Below the pieces are notes generated by a model. It was given only the letters and a program-made list of their open reading frames with translations, had not been told where the DNA came from and made no database searches. The position numbers were made by a program, and so were the translations under genes. Shown piece after piece: positions 53,166 to 61,025 of a stretch of 64,000 nt of DNA. Every line of letters starts with the position of its first letter. Position 1 is the first letter of the stretch. The stretch comes from Actinoplanes lobatus (GTDB lineage Bacteria; Actinomycetota; Actinomycetes; Mycobacteriales; Micromonosporaceae): the NCBI RefSeq assembly GCF_014205215.1, contig NZ_JACHNC010000001.1, positions 315,001 to 379,000 on the forward strand, written 5' to 3'.

Positions 53166-53651
53166 GACGATCAGGCGGGCCGCGGTGGCAGAGCCGTCGC
53201 GGACCCCGCCCACGCCGACCGTCGCGCCCACGGTCACGGCGTCACGCTCGGTCTTCTCCCGCTTCACCCGGTCGACCACACGCAACGGGTCACCGAAGGT
53301 CCATGAGCCCTCGAACCCGTCGGACGACTTCACGGTGAACCGGTCACCCTCCACCGCGGTGACCTCGCCACGCTGGACCACGATCGTGCGTGTGCCGCCG
53401 TCACGTGCCTCCACCACCACCTCGCCGTGCAACGCGTTCTTCCGCAGCAGCTTGCGGACGGCGTGCGGCCGCACCTTGCCGGGAGCGGTGGACGGGCCGT
53501 CGGCGAGCACCTCGGTGAAGCCGACCTCCTGGAGGGCCACCGCCTCGGCGGCCGTGTCCACATCGGGCGTGTCCACATCGGGGCCGCCACAGCCGGTCAG
53601 GGCCACGGTCAGGACGATGCCCGCCATCAGGATCTTCAGGTTACGAGTCAT
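53157..53651 (-). CDS. Hypothetical lipoprotein
   Basis: 164 residues. Lipoprotein signal MTRNLKILMAGIVLTVALTGC (Cys about 21). A PDVDT-PDVDT direct duplication follows, then a domain with a histidine-containing helix (PHAVRKLLRKNALHGEVVV) and a beta-barrel-like part with GEVTAVEGDRFTVKSSDGFEGSWTF and DAVTVGATVGVGG. The second part resembles small DUF5666/OB-like domains that are found in lipoproteins next to histidine kinases. It lies 35 bp downstream of the histidine-kinase gene on the same strand, so it may be part of that operon. Start ATG 53651; GTG 53657 is also possible. Confidence 0.7.
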   Translation of the reverse strand: MTRNLKILMAGIVLTVALTGCGGPDVDTPDVDTAAEAVALQEVGFTEVLADGPSTAPGKVRPHAVRKLLRKNALHGEVVVEARDGGTRTIVVQRGEVTAVEGDRFTVKSSDGFEGSWTFGDPLRVVDRVKREKTERDAVTVGATVGVGGVRDGSATAARLIVVG

Positions 53652-53686
53652 GCCCACGATCCTGGGCGGCCCGCGATCGAGCCGTG

Positions 53687-55141
53687 TCAGCCCATTGTTC
53701 GGGAACGGTAAAGCTCCACGGTGAACATGGCGCCGCCCTCCGGGGCGTGCCCCGCCGTGATCCGCCCACCGAGCCGGGTCACGAGACGGGCCGCCAGCGC
53801 CAGCCCGAGCCCGCTGCCCACCTCACGCACGCCCCGGTAGCGCCGGTTCAGCTCGCCCCGCTCGAACGCCACGGCCAGATCGTCATCGGTGAAACCGGGC
53901 CCACCGTCACGAACCTCGACGATCCCGCCGCTCAGCCGACCGGAGGCCGCCACGAGACGGCCCTCCCGATCGCGAGCCTCCACGAACCGGCCCTCCCCGT
54001 CGCCGGTCGGCCGGGCCGCCAGGATCAGCGGCGCGCCCGCCGGGACCACCCGCAACGCGTTCTCGCAGAGGCCGTCGAGCACCTGCCGGATCCGCCCGGC
54101 ATCGGTGTGGACGACGACCGGGCCGTCCGGTGTCTCGACAGTCAGCGACGGACCGTCGGCGCCGCACCGGGCCGCCCACGCCCGCCCCGCGTCGCGGACC
54201 AGCTCGGCGAGGTCCACCTCGGTCACGTCCAGCGGCAGGTCCGCGGCCTCCAGGCGGGAGAGCACCAGCAGGTCGGAGATCAGCCGGTCCAGCCGCTGGG
54301 CCTCGCCGAGCATGGTGGCGCCCGCACCGGCCGTGTCGTCGCCGGTGATCACCTGATCGGCGAGCGCCTCCGCGTAACCCCGGATGGTGGCCAGCGGGGT
54401 GCGCAGCTCGTGCGACACCGACAGCAGGAAGTCACGCTCCCGGCCCTCGCTGGTCTGGAGGGCGGCGGCGAGCTGGTTGAACGCGTCGGCGAGCCGGGCC
54501 GCCTCGGACGGGCCGGCCCGGGAGATCCGCACCGAACGGTCCCCCGAGGACAGACGGGTGGCGGCGGCCGCGGCCCGCGCGATCGGCCGGGTCACGAAGC
54601 GGGCCAGCACCGTGCCGGCGAGGACTCCGCCGGCCAGGCCGATGACCAGCGCCACCCAGACCCCGCCGAGCACCCGGGCGGCCAGGTTGGTGGCGACCTT
54701 GCGGGTCAGCACGACGCCGCCGGCCCGGCCGGGCAGCGGCCGGGCCGCGACGAACGACAGCCGCCCGGAGACCCTGCCGCGGATGTCGACGGTCTCGCCC
54801 GCGGCCACCCGGCGCACCACCCGTGGCGGAAGCCCGGCACGGTCGGCGCGGCCGTTGCGGATCAGGTAGATCTCGACGCCCTCGGCGCGCAGCCGGTCGA
54901 CGATCCGGGCGCGGACGGCGGGACGCTCGTCGGTGAGCAACTCGACCGCGAGCACGGTCTGGTTCATCAACTCGGTGCGGACCTGGGTGTTCACCGACCG
55001 GATCGCGATCGGCAGGGCCACCATCGTGGTCGCGATCACCGAGACGAGCGCGGTGGCCGTGGTGACCAGAACGGCGCGACCGGCCAGCGTGCCGAAGAAG
55101 TGCCGCACGGCGGGGCCCCACGCCCGAGGTGGCTTACGCAT
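53687..55141 (-). CDS. Sensor histidine kinase (OmpR-type pair)
   Basis: 484 residues. Two membrane helices (about 20-45 and 155-178) frame an extracellular sensor of about 100 residues. HAMP, then HisKA with LLSVSHELRTPLATIRGYAEAL, then HATPase with the N box GLCENALRVV, G1 EVRDGGPGF and G2 VGSGLGLALAARL. An Arg/Glu-rich loop (EGRFVEARDREGRLVAASGR) interrupts the ATPase and is unusual. Phosphate goes to the regulator encoded just upstream; their coding regions overlap by 8 bp (ATGCGTAA). The signal is unknown; envelope stress is a reasonable guess. Confidence 0.9.
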   Translation of the reverse strand: MRKPPRAWGPAVRHFFGTLAGRAVLVTTATALVSVIATTMVALPIAIRSVNTQVRTELMNQTVLAVELLTDERPAVRARIVDRLRAEGVEIYLIRNGRADRAGLPPRVVRRVAAGETVDIRGRVSGRLSFVAARPLPGRAGGVVLTRKVATNLAARVLGGVWVALVIGLAGGVLAGTVLARFVTRPIARAAAAATRLSSGDRSVRISRAGPSEAARLADAFNQLAAALQTSEGRERDFLLSVSHELRTPLATIRGYAEALADQVITGDDTAGAGATMLGEAQRLDRLISDLLVLSRLEAADLPLDVTEVDLAELVRDAGRAWAARCGADGPSLTVETPDGPVVVHTDAGRIRQVLDGLCENALRVVPAGAPLILAARPTGDGEGRFVEARDREGRLVAASGRLSGGIVEVRDGGPGFTDDDLAVAFERGELNRRYRGVREVGSGLGLALAARLVTRLGGRITAGHAPEGGAMFTVELYRSRTMG

Positions 55142-55835
55142 CGGCGGAATACCCCACTCCGCGGACCGTCCGGATGAGGACGGCGGCCGGGCCCAGCTTG
55201 GCGCGGACCTGCGCCACGTGCACGTCGACCGTCCGGGTGCCGGCGTGCGAGGCGTAACCCCAGACGGCGGCCAGCAGCTCCTCCCGGGTGAAGACCCGGC
55301 CGGGCCGCCCCACCAGGTGCGCGAGCAGGTCGAACTCGGTCGCGGTGAGGGTCAGCGACCGCCCCTGGAGCGCGGCGGTCCGGCGGCCGGGATCCAGGGT
55401 GAGCGGGCCCAGGCTGCGCACCCGCTCCGCCCCGGCCGGGCCGGCCGCGCGACGCAGCAGCGCCTTGACCCGGGTGACCAGCTCGCGTGGGCTGAACGGT
55501 TTGGTGACGTAGTCGTCGCCGCCCAGCTCCAGCCCGAGGATGCGGTCGACCTCGTCGTCCCGCGCGGTCAGGAAGATCACCGGGGTCCAGTCGTCGTCGG
55601 CGCGCATGCGGCGGCAGATCTCGGTGCCGTCCATGCCGGGCAGGGCGATGTCCAGAATGCACACGACCGGCCGCAACCGCCGGGCGGCGACCAGGCCGGC
55701 CGCGCCGTCGTGCTCGACCTGCACCCCGAAGCCCTCCCGGCTCAGGTAGAGCCGGACCAGGTCGGCGATCGGCCGCTCGTCCTCGACCACGAGGACCAGC
55801 CCTCTGCCCACCGCGCCCGTCACGGCACCCATCAT
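55134..55835 (-). CDS. OmpR/PhoB-family response regulator
   Basis: 233 residues. The receiver has acidic pocket VVEDERPIADL, phospho-acceptor Asp in CILDIALPGMDG and Lys in DDYVTKPFSPRELV. The winged helix is LTLTATEFDLLAHLVGRPGRVFTREELLAAVWGY with RTVDVHVAQVRAKLG. Start: two adjacent ATG codons (55835 and 55832) or a GTG a little further in. It shares an operon with the histidine kinase downstream. The 446-bp upstream region carries the unusual operators and repeats listed separately. Confidence 0.92.
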   Translation of the reverse strand: MMGAVTGAVGRGLVLVVEDERPIADLVRLYLSREGFGVQVEHDGAAGLVAARRLRPVVCILDIALPGMDGTEICRRMRADDDWTPVIFLTARDDEVDRILGLELGGDDYVTKPFSPRELVTRVKALLRRAAGPAGAERVRSLGPLTLDPGRRTAALQGRSLTLTATEFDLLAHLVGRPGRVFTREELLAAVWGYASHAGTRTVDVHVAQVRAKLGPAAVLIRTVRGVGYSADA

Positions 55836-55959
55836 GCCGCGCGGCGGGGCGCGGAAACGTACGAGGAAGGTAAGACCCGACCGGGTGATGTGTGTGTTCC
55901 GCCCGTCTTGTGCGACATCTGGAGACCCTGGTCGGCCTGACCTGCACCCGGGCATTTGT

Positions 55960-56018
55960 GGAAACGCTCCCAAAAACGTCGTGGAAGCGCTTTCTTCCCG
56001 TGCTATAAAGGCGACAGC
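55960..56018 (+). promoter_or_regulatory. Two LacI-type operator-like palindromes with a TATAAA box, no gene behind them
   Basis: GTGGAAACGCTCCC and TGGAAGCGCTTTC lie close together. Both centre on the CG/GCGC core of the LacI/CcpA/CebR type. A TATAAA follows about 20 bp later, pointing rightwards. No open frame of credible composition follows until the next minus-strand genes, so the promoter looks orphaned, unless it acts on the response regulator leftwards. Confidence 0.5.
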
Positions 56019-56092
56019 GGCGGGGCGCCCGCGAGCGTGGACGCCGCGTGCCCAGCGCCGTTGCGCCCGTCGGCAGCTCCCGCCCCCGAGCC

Positions 56093-56127
56093 GGGCGAGG
56101 CGTCGCACACGGGGGGATGCCTCGCCC
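56093..56127. other. 9-bp hairpin downstream of the orphan promoter
   Basis: GGGCGAGGC (56093-56101) pairs perfectly with GCCTCGCCC (56119-56127) around a 17-base loop containing a run of six G. It could end transcription from the orphan promoter. Confidence 0.5.
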
Positions 56128-56142
56128 ACCATCGTCACCGGG

Positions 56143-56280
56143 CCGCCCGCGAAAGCCGCGGGCGGCCCGCGAAAATGCCGGCGAAGCCGTAGGCGGCCGC
56201 GAAAAAATGCCAGCGAAGCCGCGGGCGAAGCCGTTGGCACCCCGCGAAAATCGCAGCGAAGCCGTGAGCGGGCCGCCCGT
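56143..56280. repeat. Degenerate tandem repeats of about 30-45 bp
   Basis: Three to four imperfect copies built on CCGCGAAAATGCCGGCGAAGCCG, each with a GCGAA pair and an A-run: about 56167-56196, 56197-56240 and 56241-56272, after a shorter copy at 56147. They abut the end of the NarL-type regulator gene. Noncoding. Confidence 0.65.
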
Positions 56281-56281
56281 G

Positions 56282-56929
56282 TCAGCGGCCCAGGCCCGCC
56301 TCGCGCGCCCGCAGGATGGCCTCGGTCCGGTCGGCGACCTGGAGTTTCGCGAAGACGTTGGAGACGTTGTTGCGGACCGTCTTCGGTGACAGGTAGAGCG
56401 CGGCCGCGATCTGCGCGTTGCTGCGGCCCGCCGCCAACAGCTCGAAGATCTCCCGCTCCCGGGCGGTGAGCTGCGGAAACGCGTCGGTCGGCTGCGGCGG
56501 CCCGGCGGCGAAGAACTCGGCGATCCGCTGGGCCAGGGTGGCGCCGAAGATCGCGCCGCCGGCCGCCACCGTGCTGATGGCGCGGACGATCTCCTCCTGC
56601 TCGGCGCCCTTGACCAGATAGCCGCGGGCGCCGGCCCGGATCGCCGCGAAGACCGTGCCGTCGTCCTCGGACATGGTCAGCACCACGACGCCGACCCCGG
56701 GCGCGTCCACGGCCAGGCGGCGGGTGGCCTCCACCCCGTTGAGCCGGGGCATCTGCACGTCCATCACCACGACGTCCGGCAGCAGCCGGGTCGCGGCCGC
56801 GACCGCCTCCACCCCGTCCGCCGCGGTGCCCACCACCTCGAGGCCGTCGACCGAGGTCAGCAGCATGGCCAGGCCGTCGCGGAAGATCGGGTGATCGTCG
56901 GCCACCAGAACCCGGATCGGTTCGGTCAT
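56282..56929 (-). CDS. NarL/FixJ-family response regulator
   Basis: 215 residues. The receiver has RVLVADDHPIFRDGLAMLL, phospho-acceptor Asp in VVVMDVQMPRLNG and Lys in GYLVKGAEQEEI. The LuxR helix-turn-helix is LTAREREIFELLAAGRSNAQIAAALYLSPKTVRNNVSNVF. Start ATG 56929 overlaps the histidine-kinase stop (ATGA), so kinase and regulator are coupled. Probable targets are the divergent membrane-protein gene and its own operon, whose shared upstream region has repeated TGTCCCG boxes. Confidence 0.92.
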   Translation of the reverse strand: MTEPIRVLVADDHPIFRDGLAMLLTSVDGLEVVGTAADGVEAVAAATRLLPDVVVMDVQMPRLNGVEATRRLAVDAPGVGVVVLTMSEDDGTVFAAIRAGARGYLVKGAEQEEIVRAISTVAAGGAIFGATLAQRIAEFFAAGPPQPTDAFPQLTAREREIFELLAAGRSNAQIAAALYLSPKTVRNNVSNVFAKLQVADRTEAILRAREAGLGR

Positions 56930-58968
56930 GTGAGCACTCCCAGGGGCAGGCGGGCGCGGACATGGGTGCCGCGGTCGCCGGGGCACTCTATCCGGCAGTC
57001 GCCGCCCAGCTCGGCGGCGCGTTCCCGGAGCGAGACGAGGCCGACGCCGCTCGGCGTGCCGGCCGGGATGCCGACGCCGTCGTCGGTGATCTCGACGGTC
57101 AGGTCGCCGCCGGCCACCTCCAGCCGGACCCGGCAGGAGGTGGCCGAGGCGTGCCGGGCCACATTGGCCAGTGCCTCCGAGGCGATCCGGTACGCCGCCA
57201 CCTCCACCGCCGCGGGCAACTGGTCGAGGTCGCCGCCGCCGTCGACCGTCACGGTGAGACCGGGCGCCCGCAGCCGGGCCGCCTGCTGCCGGACCGCGCC
57301 GAGCAGGCCCACGTCGTCGAGCGCGGGCGGCCGCAGGTCGTGGACCAGCCGCCGTACGTCGGCGACCGCCGCCGTGGCATCCTCCCGCGCCTGTCTGAGC
57401 AGCCGGTCGGCCTCCTCGGGACGGCGGGCGGCGAGGTTGCGGGCGGTGTCGATGCGCAGCGCCACCCCGCCCAGCGTGGGGCCGAGCCCGTCGTGCAGGT
57501 CACGGCGCAGCCGGCGGCGTTCCTCCTCACGGGCCGCGACGATCAGTTCCCGGCCGCGCTGCAACTCGCCGACCAGGTGGGCGTTGCGGGCGGCGACCGC
57601 GGCCTGCCGGACCATGTCGGCGAGCAGCCGTTCGTCGCGCTGGGACAGTGACACCCGGGGCCCGGCGGCGGGCAGGACGACCCGGCCCACGGTGTCCCCC
57701 CGGTACGTGATGGGCAGGGTGGTGGTGCGCCCGGCCGGCACGCCCTGGGTGGCCACCACCTTCTCCCCGCCGGGCCGGTCCACCTCGACGATCACGTACG
57801 GCGACCGGAACGCCTCGGCCACCGCCCGCGCCACGGCGAGCAGCTCGTCCTCCGGCGAGGTGGACCGTTCCAGCTGTTCGGCGAGCCCCGCCACCACCCG
57901 GTACGGGTCGTCGCGCCGCCCCAGGACGAGCCGCCGCACCAGCAGCCACAGCCGGTGCCGCAACGGCCCGTACCCGGCGGTGACCAGCAGGACCGCGACC
58001 ACCGCGGCGTCGCGTTCCGGCAGGCTCTGCCCGAGGAACAGCCCGGTGGCGCCGAGCACGCACGCGTCCACGGCCAGGACGGTGGCGGCCATCGCGGCGT
58101 ACAGGACGGTGCCGCCGAGCAGCCGGTCGACGTCGAGCAGGGTGGGCCGGGCGATCGCCACCACGACGGCCGCGCCGGTCAGGCCGACGGCCGGGGCCAG
58201 CGCCACCGACGACAGCTCGGGCACCACCAGGACGGAGACGACCACCAGCAGGTCGATGATCGCGGCCCAGAGCAGCCAGCGCATCCGCAGCCGGTCGTAG
58301 CCGTCCGCCTGCCGGAACCGCCGCACCACCACCGCGACCGGCACGATCATGCCGAGCGGGATGGCCAGGAACGACACCTGGAAGATCGCCACCCACCAGC
58401 CGTCCGGCAGCGGGATCGAGGTGGGGTCGAGGTTCAGCCCGGCGAACTCGGCCGGCATCGGCTCGCCGGCCCGCTGCTGGGCCGCCGCGGCCGGGATGGC
58501 CAGGGAGAGCAGCGGCATCAGGCAGGACGCGACGAGGCTCAGATAGGCGGCGATCCGCCATCGGCCGCCGGGCAGCCGCCCGGCCGGGTAGATCAGCAGC
58601 AGCAGCGGCAGCCAGGTCAGCAGGGCCGCGCCGAGCCGCTGGTAGATCCAGAACGCGGCGGAGGCGCCGGGCAGGTCGTTGAAGGTGGCGTAGGCCAGCC
58701 AGGTGCCGGCCGCCGCGTCCAGGCACCAGTGGATCCCGGAGAGGCAGAGCAGCCAGGCGATCGGGTGCCGGGGCAGGCGGCGCAGCAGCAGCGCGCCGGG
58801 CACGGCCAGGCCGAGGCCGGCGATCCCGGCGGTCCACGCCACCTCGGTGACGATCCGCTCCCGGTGCTCCGACGGCACCTGGAGATCGAGCAGCGAGGCC
58901 ACGATCAGGGACCCGGCCGACACGGCGACCACTGCCACGGCCGCGGGCGTTGCCTTCTTCACCGGCAC
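56926..58968 (-). CDS. NarL-type sensor histidine kinase with multi-span membrane sensor
   Basis: About 680 residues. The N-terminal half has roughly ten membrane helices (AVAVVAVSAGSLIVASLLDL, GIAGLGLAVPGALLL, LLTWLPLLLLIYPAGRLPGG and others). A GAF-like segment lies at about 395-500. The HisKA_3 dimer helix contains the phospho-His in EEERRRLRRDLHDGLGPTLGG; the ATPase ends DDGVGIPAG with VGLVSLRERAAELGG. This is the actinobacterial NarL-partner kinase type. GTG 58968 is a best guess; GTG 58962 is also in frame and no strong ribosome site is seen. It is divergent from the membrane protein at 59097. Confidence 0.9.
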   Translation of the reverse strand: MPVKKATPAAVAVVAVSAGSLIVASLLDLQVPSEHRERIVTEVAWTAGIAGLGLAVPGALLLRRLPRHPIAWLLCLSGIHWCLDAAAGTWLAYATFNDLPGASAAFWIYQRLGAALLTWLPLLLLIYPAGRLPGGRWRIAAYLSLVASCLMPLLSLAIPAAAAQQRAGEPMPAEFAGLNLDPTSIPLPDGWWVAIFQVSFLAIPLGMIVPVAVVVRRFRQADGYDRLRMRWLLWAAIIDLLVVVSVLVVPELSSVALAPAVGLTGAAVVVAIARPTLLDVDRLLGGTVLYAAMAATVLAVDACVLGATGLFLGQSLPERDAAVVAVLLVTAGYGPLRHRLWLLVRRLVLGRRDDPYRVVAGLAEQLERSTSPEDELLAVARAVAEAFRSPYVIVEVDRPGGEKVVATQGVPAGRTTTLPITYRGDTVGRVVLPAAGPRVSLSQRDERLLADMVRQAAVAARNAHLVGELQRGRELIVAAREEERRRLRRDLHDGLGPTLGGVALRIDTARNLAARRPEEADRLLRQAREDATAAVADVRRLVHDLRPPALDDVGLLGAVRQQAARLRAPGLTVTVDGGGDLDQLPAAVEVAAYRIASEALANVARHASATSCRVRLEVAGGDLTVEITDDGVGIPAGTPSGVGLVSLRERAAELGGDCRIECPGDRGTHVRARLPLGVLT

Positions 58969-58982
58969 ATGGTGACAGCCCG

Positions 58983-59029
58983 GGTGTCCCGCGGTCGCTG
59001 GGCGGATGTCCCGGATGACCCGGGACACC
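58983..59029. promoter_or_regulatory. Repeated TGTCCCG boxes in the kinase/membrane-protein divergent region
   Basis: GGTGTCCCG (58983-58991) and CGGGACACC (59021-59029) are a perfect 9-bp inverted pair. Another TGTCCCGG lies between them (59007-59014), and looser CGGGAC copies follow at about 59033 and 59070. Such clustered boxes suit dimer binding by the NarL-type regulator. Confidence 0.5.
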
Positions 59030-59096
59030 GCGCGGGACGGCGCCGGTGACGCGGAGCCCTGCCGGCCCGGGACGCGTCCCGGAAAGTGTTACCCCC

Positions 59097-59726
59097 ATGA
59101 CTGTTCACATCACCCCCGCACCGGCCCGCACCGACGAGCCGGGCGCCGCCTCGATCAGCGTCCGGGCGGTTCGCCGGACCGGCTGGGCGCTCGCGGCCGG
59201 CGCCACCATATGGTCGGGCATCTACTTCGCCTTCGACCCACAGTCCACCGACCCGGACGTGATCACGATGGTGGACCTGTTCGCCGTACCCGCTCAGCTC
59301 GCTCTCCTGGCGCTGGTCGTGGTGCAGCTGCGGACCGGCGCCACCGGCGTCACGAAGTTCGCCCGGGGCATGCTGCGCACCGAGATGGTGCTGCTCACCC
59401 TGGCGACCGTGTGGAGCGTGCTGCACGGCGCGGTCCCCGCGTTCCGGGACGACCAGTGGCTGGCGATCCTCGACGTGTTCTGGCCGCTGTCCATGCTCGG
59501 CATGTTCGTCATCGGCGTGAAGATCGCCGTCGCCGGCCGCTGGAAGGGCCTGGCCCGCTGGTGGCCGCTCGGCGCCGAGAGCTGGGTGTTCATCACCCTC
59601 CCGGCGATGGGGATCTTCGGCGTGACGGTCGGCCGCCTGGTCGGCGCCACGCACCTGCTGATCGGCTACGCCGCCCTCGGCGTCCTGCTCGCGCTGCGCC
59701 CGCACCTCACCGGCGCCCGCGACTGA
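59097..59726 (+). CDS. Hypothetical multi-span membrane protein
   Basis: 209 residues with about six membrane helices. Recognisable pieces are RRTGWALAAGATIWSGIYFAF, MVDLFAVPAQLALLALVVVQL, MLRTEMVLLTLATVWSVLHG, FWPLSMLGMFVIGVKIAVAG, RWWPLGAESWVFITLPAMGIF and THLLIGYAALGVLLAL. I do not recognise the family; it may be a small uncharacterised integral protein of the DUF998-like sort. The divergent NarL system is its likely regulator because they share a 128-bp control region. ATG 59097 gives the simplest N-terminus. Confidence 0.75.
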   Translation: MTVHITPAPARTDEPGAASISVRAVRRTGWALAAGATIWSGIYFAFDPQSTDPDVITMVDLFAVPAQLALLALVVVQLRTGATGVTKFARGMLRTEMVLLTLATVWSVLHGAVPAFRDDQWLAILDVFWPLSMLGMFVIGVKIAVAGRWKGLARWWPLGAESWVFITLPAMGIFGVTVGRLVGATHLLIGYAALGVLLALRPHLTGARD

Positions 59727-59790
59727 TCAACCCCGTCGGTGGTCGCCCTCCCGCGCGGAGTGCGGCCACCGTTCGCTTCCGAAACCCTTC

Positions 59791-59988
59791 CCGGTACGGG
59801 CTACGCCAACCCGCCGCAGCAGACCCGCGAGCACCTGCCGGGTCCGGACCGTGCCGCGCCCGCCGGGCGTGAGTGCGGGGCCGGGCCGTGAGGGTGCGTG
59901 GGCAGCTCAGCCCGGCGGGCGCGGCGCCGGGCGCGCCCCGGCAGCGGCTCGCGGGTCTGCTGCGGCGGGTTCGCGTGGCCCGTACCGG
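59791..59988. repeat. 198-bp palindromic element with near-perfect 42-bp terminal arms
   Basis: The 42 bases 59791-59832 match the reverse complement of 59947-59988 at 40 positions. Complementarity continues inward with mismatches, notably CCGCGCCCGCCGGGC on the left against GCCCGGCGGGCGCGG on the right. AAATTGTCTTTT follows the right arm. No gene is present in 59727-60044. It could be a MITE-like insertion, or form a very large RNA hairpin acting as terminator of the upstream gene. Confidence 0.8.
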
Positions 59989-60044
59989 AAATTGTCTTTT
60001 CTGGATGCGGTGTGCCGGCGGCGGTTGCGGGAAGACTGAGTGGC

Positions 60045-61025
60045 ATGGCCTATGTCGATTCGGGTGAGTTCACCCGTGACCAGCGGTACATCGCCACCCG
60101 GATCACCGCGGACGGGCGCGACGGATTTCCGGTGGAGGCGGGGCGGTACCGGCTCGTGGTGAGCCGGGCGTGCCCGTGGGCGAACCGGGCGATCATCGTG
60201 CGCCGGCTGCTCGGGCTGGAGGACGCGCTGTCGATGGCGGTGTGCGGGCCGACGCACGACGAACGTAGCTGGACGTTCGACCTGGATCCGGGCGGGCGGG
60301 ATCCGGTGCTCGGGATCGAGCGGCTGCGGGAGGCGTTCGTCAAGCGGTATCCGGACTACGACAGGGGCATCACCGTTCCGGCGATCGTGGACGTGCCGAC
60401 CGGCGCGGTGGTCACCAACGACTTCGCGCGGATGACGATCGACATGTCGCTGGAGTGGACGGCGTTCCATCGGGAGGGCGCGCCGGATCTCTACCCGTCG
60501 TCGCTGCGGGACGAGATCGACGAGGTGAACGAGGTCGTCTACGAGGAGGTGAACAACGGCGTCTACCGGGCCGGGTTCGCGGGGTCGCAGGAGGCGTACG
60601 AGGAGGCCTACGACCGGCTGTTCCGGCGGCTCGACCGGCTGTCCGAGCGGCTGGAGTCGCGGCGTTACCTGGTCGGGGACACGATCACCGAGGCGGACGT
60701 CCGGCTGTTCACCACGCTGGCCCGGTTCGACGCGGTCTATCACGGCCATTTCAAGTGCAACCGGCACAAGCTGACCGAGATGCCGGTGTTGTGGGCGTAC
60801 GCGCGTGACCTGTTCCAGACGCCCGGGTTCGGCGACACCATCGACTTCACGCACATCAAGCGGCACTACTACGAGGTGCACCGGGACATCAACCCGGCCG
60901 GCATCGTGCCGGCCGGGCCGGACCTCTCCGGGTGGCTGACCCCGCACGGGCGTGGGGCGCTGGGCGGGCGGCCCTTCGGGGACGGGACCCCGCCCGCCTC
61001 AGAGCCCGTGCAGCAACTCGCGTAG
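60045..61025 (+). CDS. Glutathionyl-hydroquinone reductase-like GST (Xi class)
   Basis: 326 residues. The thioredoxin-like N-terminus carries the redox motif in VSRACPWANRAIIVRRLLGL, with the catalytic Cys in CPWA. The helical C-terminal half has SSLRDEIDEVNEVVYEEVNNGVYRAGFA, TITEADVRLFTTLARFDAVYHGHFKCNRHKL and HYYEVHRDINPAGIVPAGP, a run specific to Xi-class GSTs (YqjG/ECM4). They reduce glutathionyl-hydroquinones; actinomycetes mainly make mycothiol, so the donor is probably different. The 3' end overlaps the converging marR gene by 27 bp. Start ATG 60045. Confidence 0.9.
   Translation: MAYVDSGEFTRDQRYIATRITADGRDGFPVEAGRYRLVVSRACPWANRAIIVRRLLGLEDALSMAVCGPTHDERSWTFDLDPGGRDPVLGIERLREAFVKRYPDYDRGITVPAIVDVPTGAVVTNDFARMTIDMSLEWTAFHREGAPDLYPSSLRDEIDEVNEVVYEEVNNGVYRAGFAGSQEAYEEAYDRLFRRLDRLSERLESRRYLVGDTITEADVRLFTTLARFDAVYHGHFKCNRHKLTEMPVLWAYARDLFQTPGFGDTIDFTHIKRHYYEVHRDINPAGIVPAGPDLSGWLTPHGRGALGGRPFGDGTPPASEPVQQLA

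Noticed and set aside
55956..56192. Short gene behind the orphan LacI-type promoter
   Set aside because: No ribosome site, no family resemblance, and it runs into degenerate repeats.
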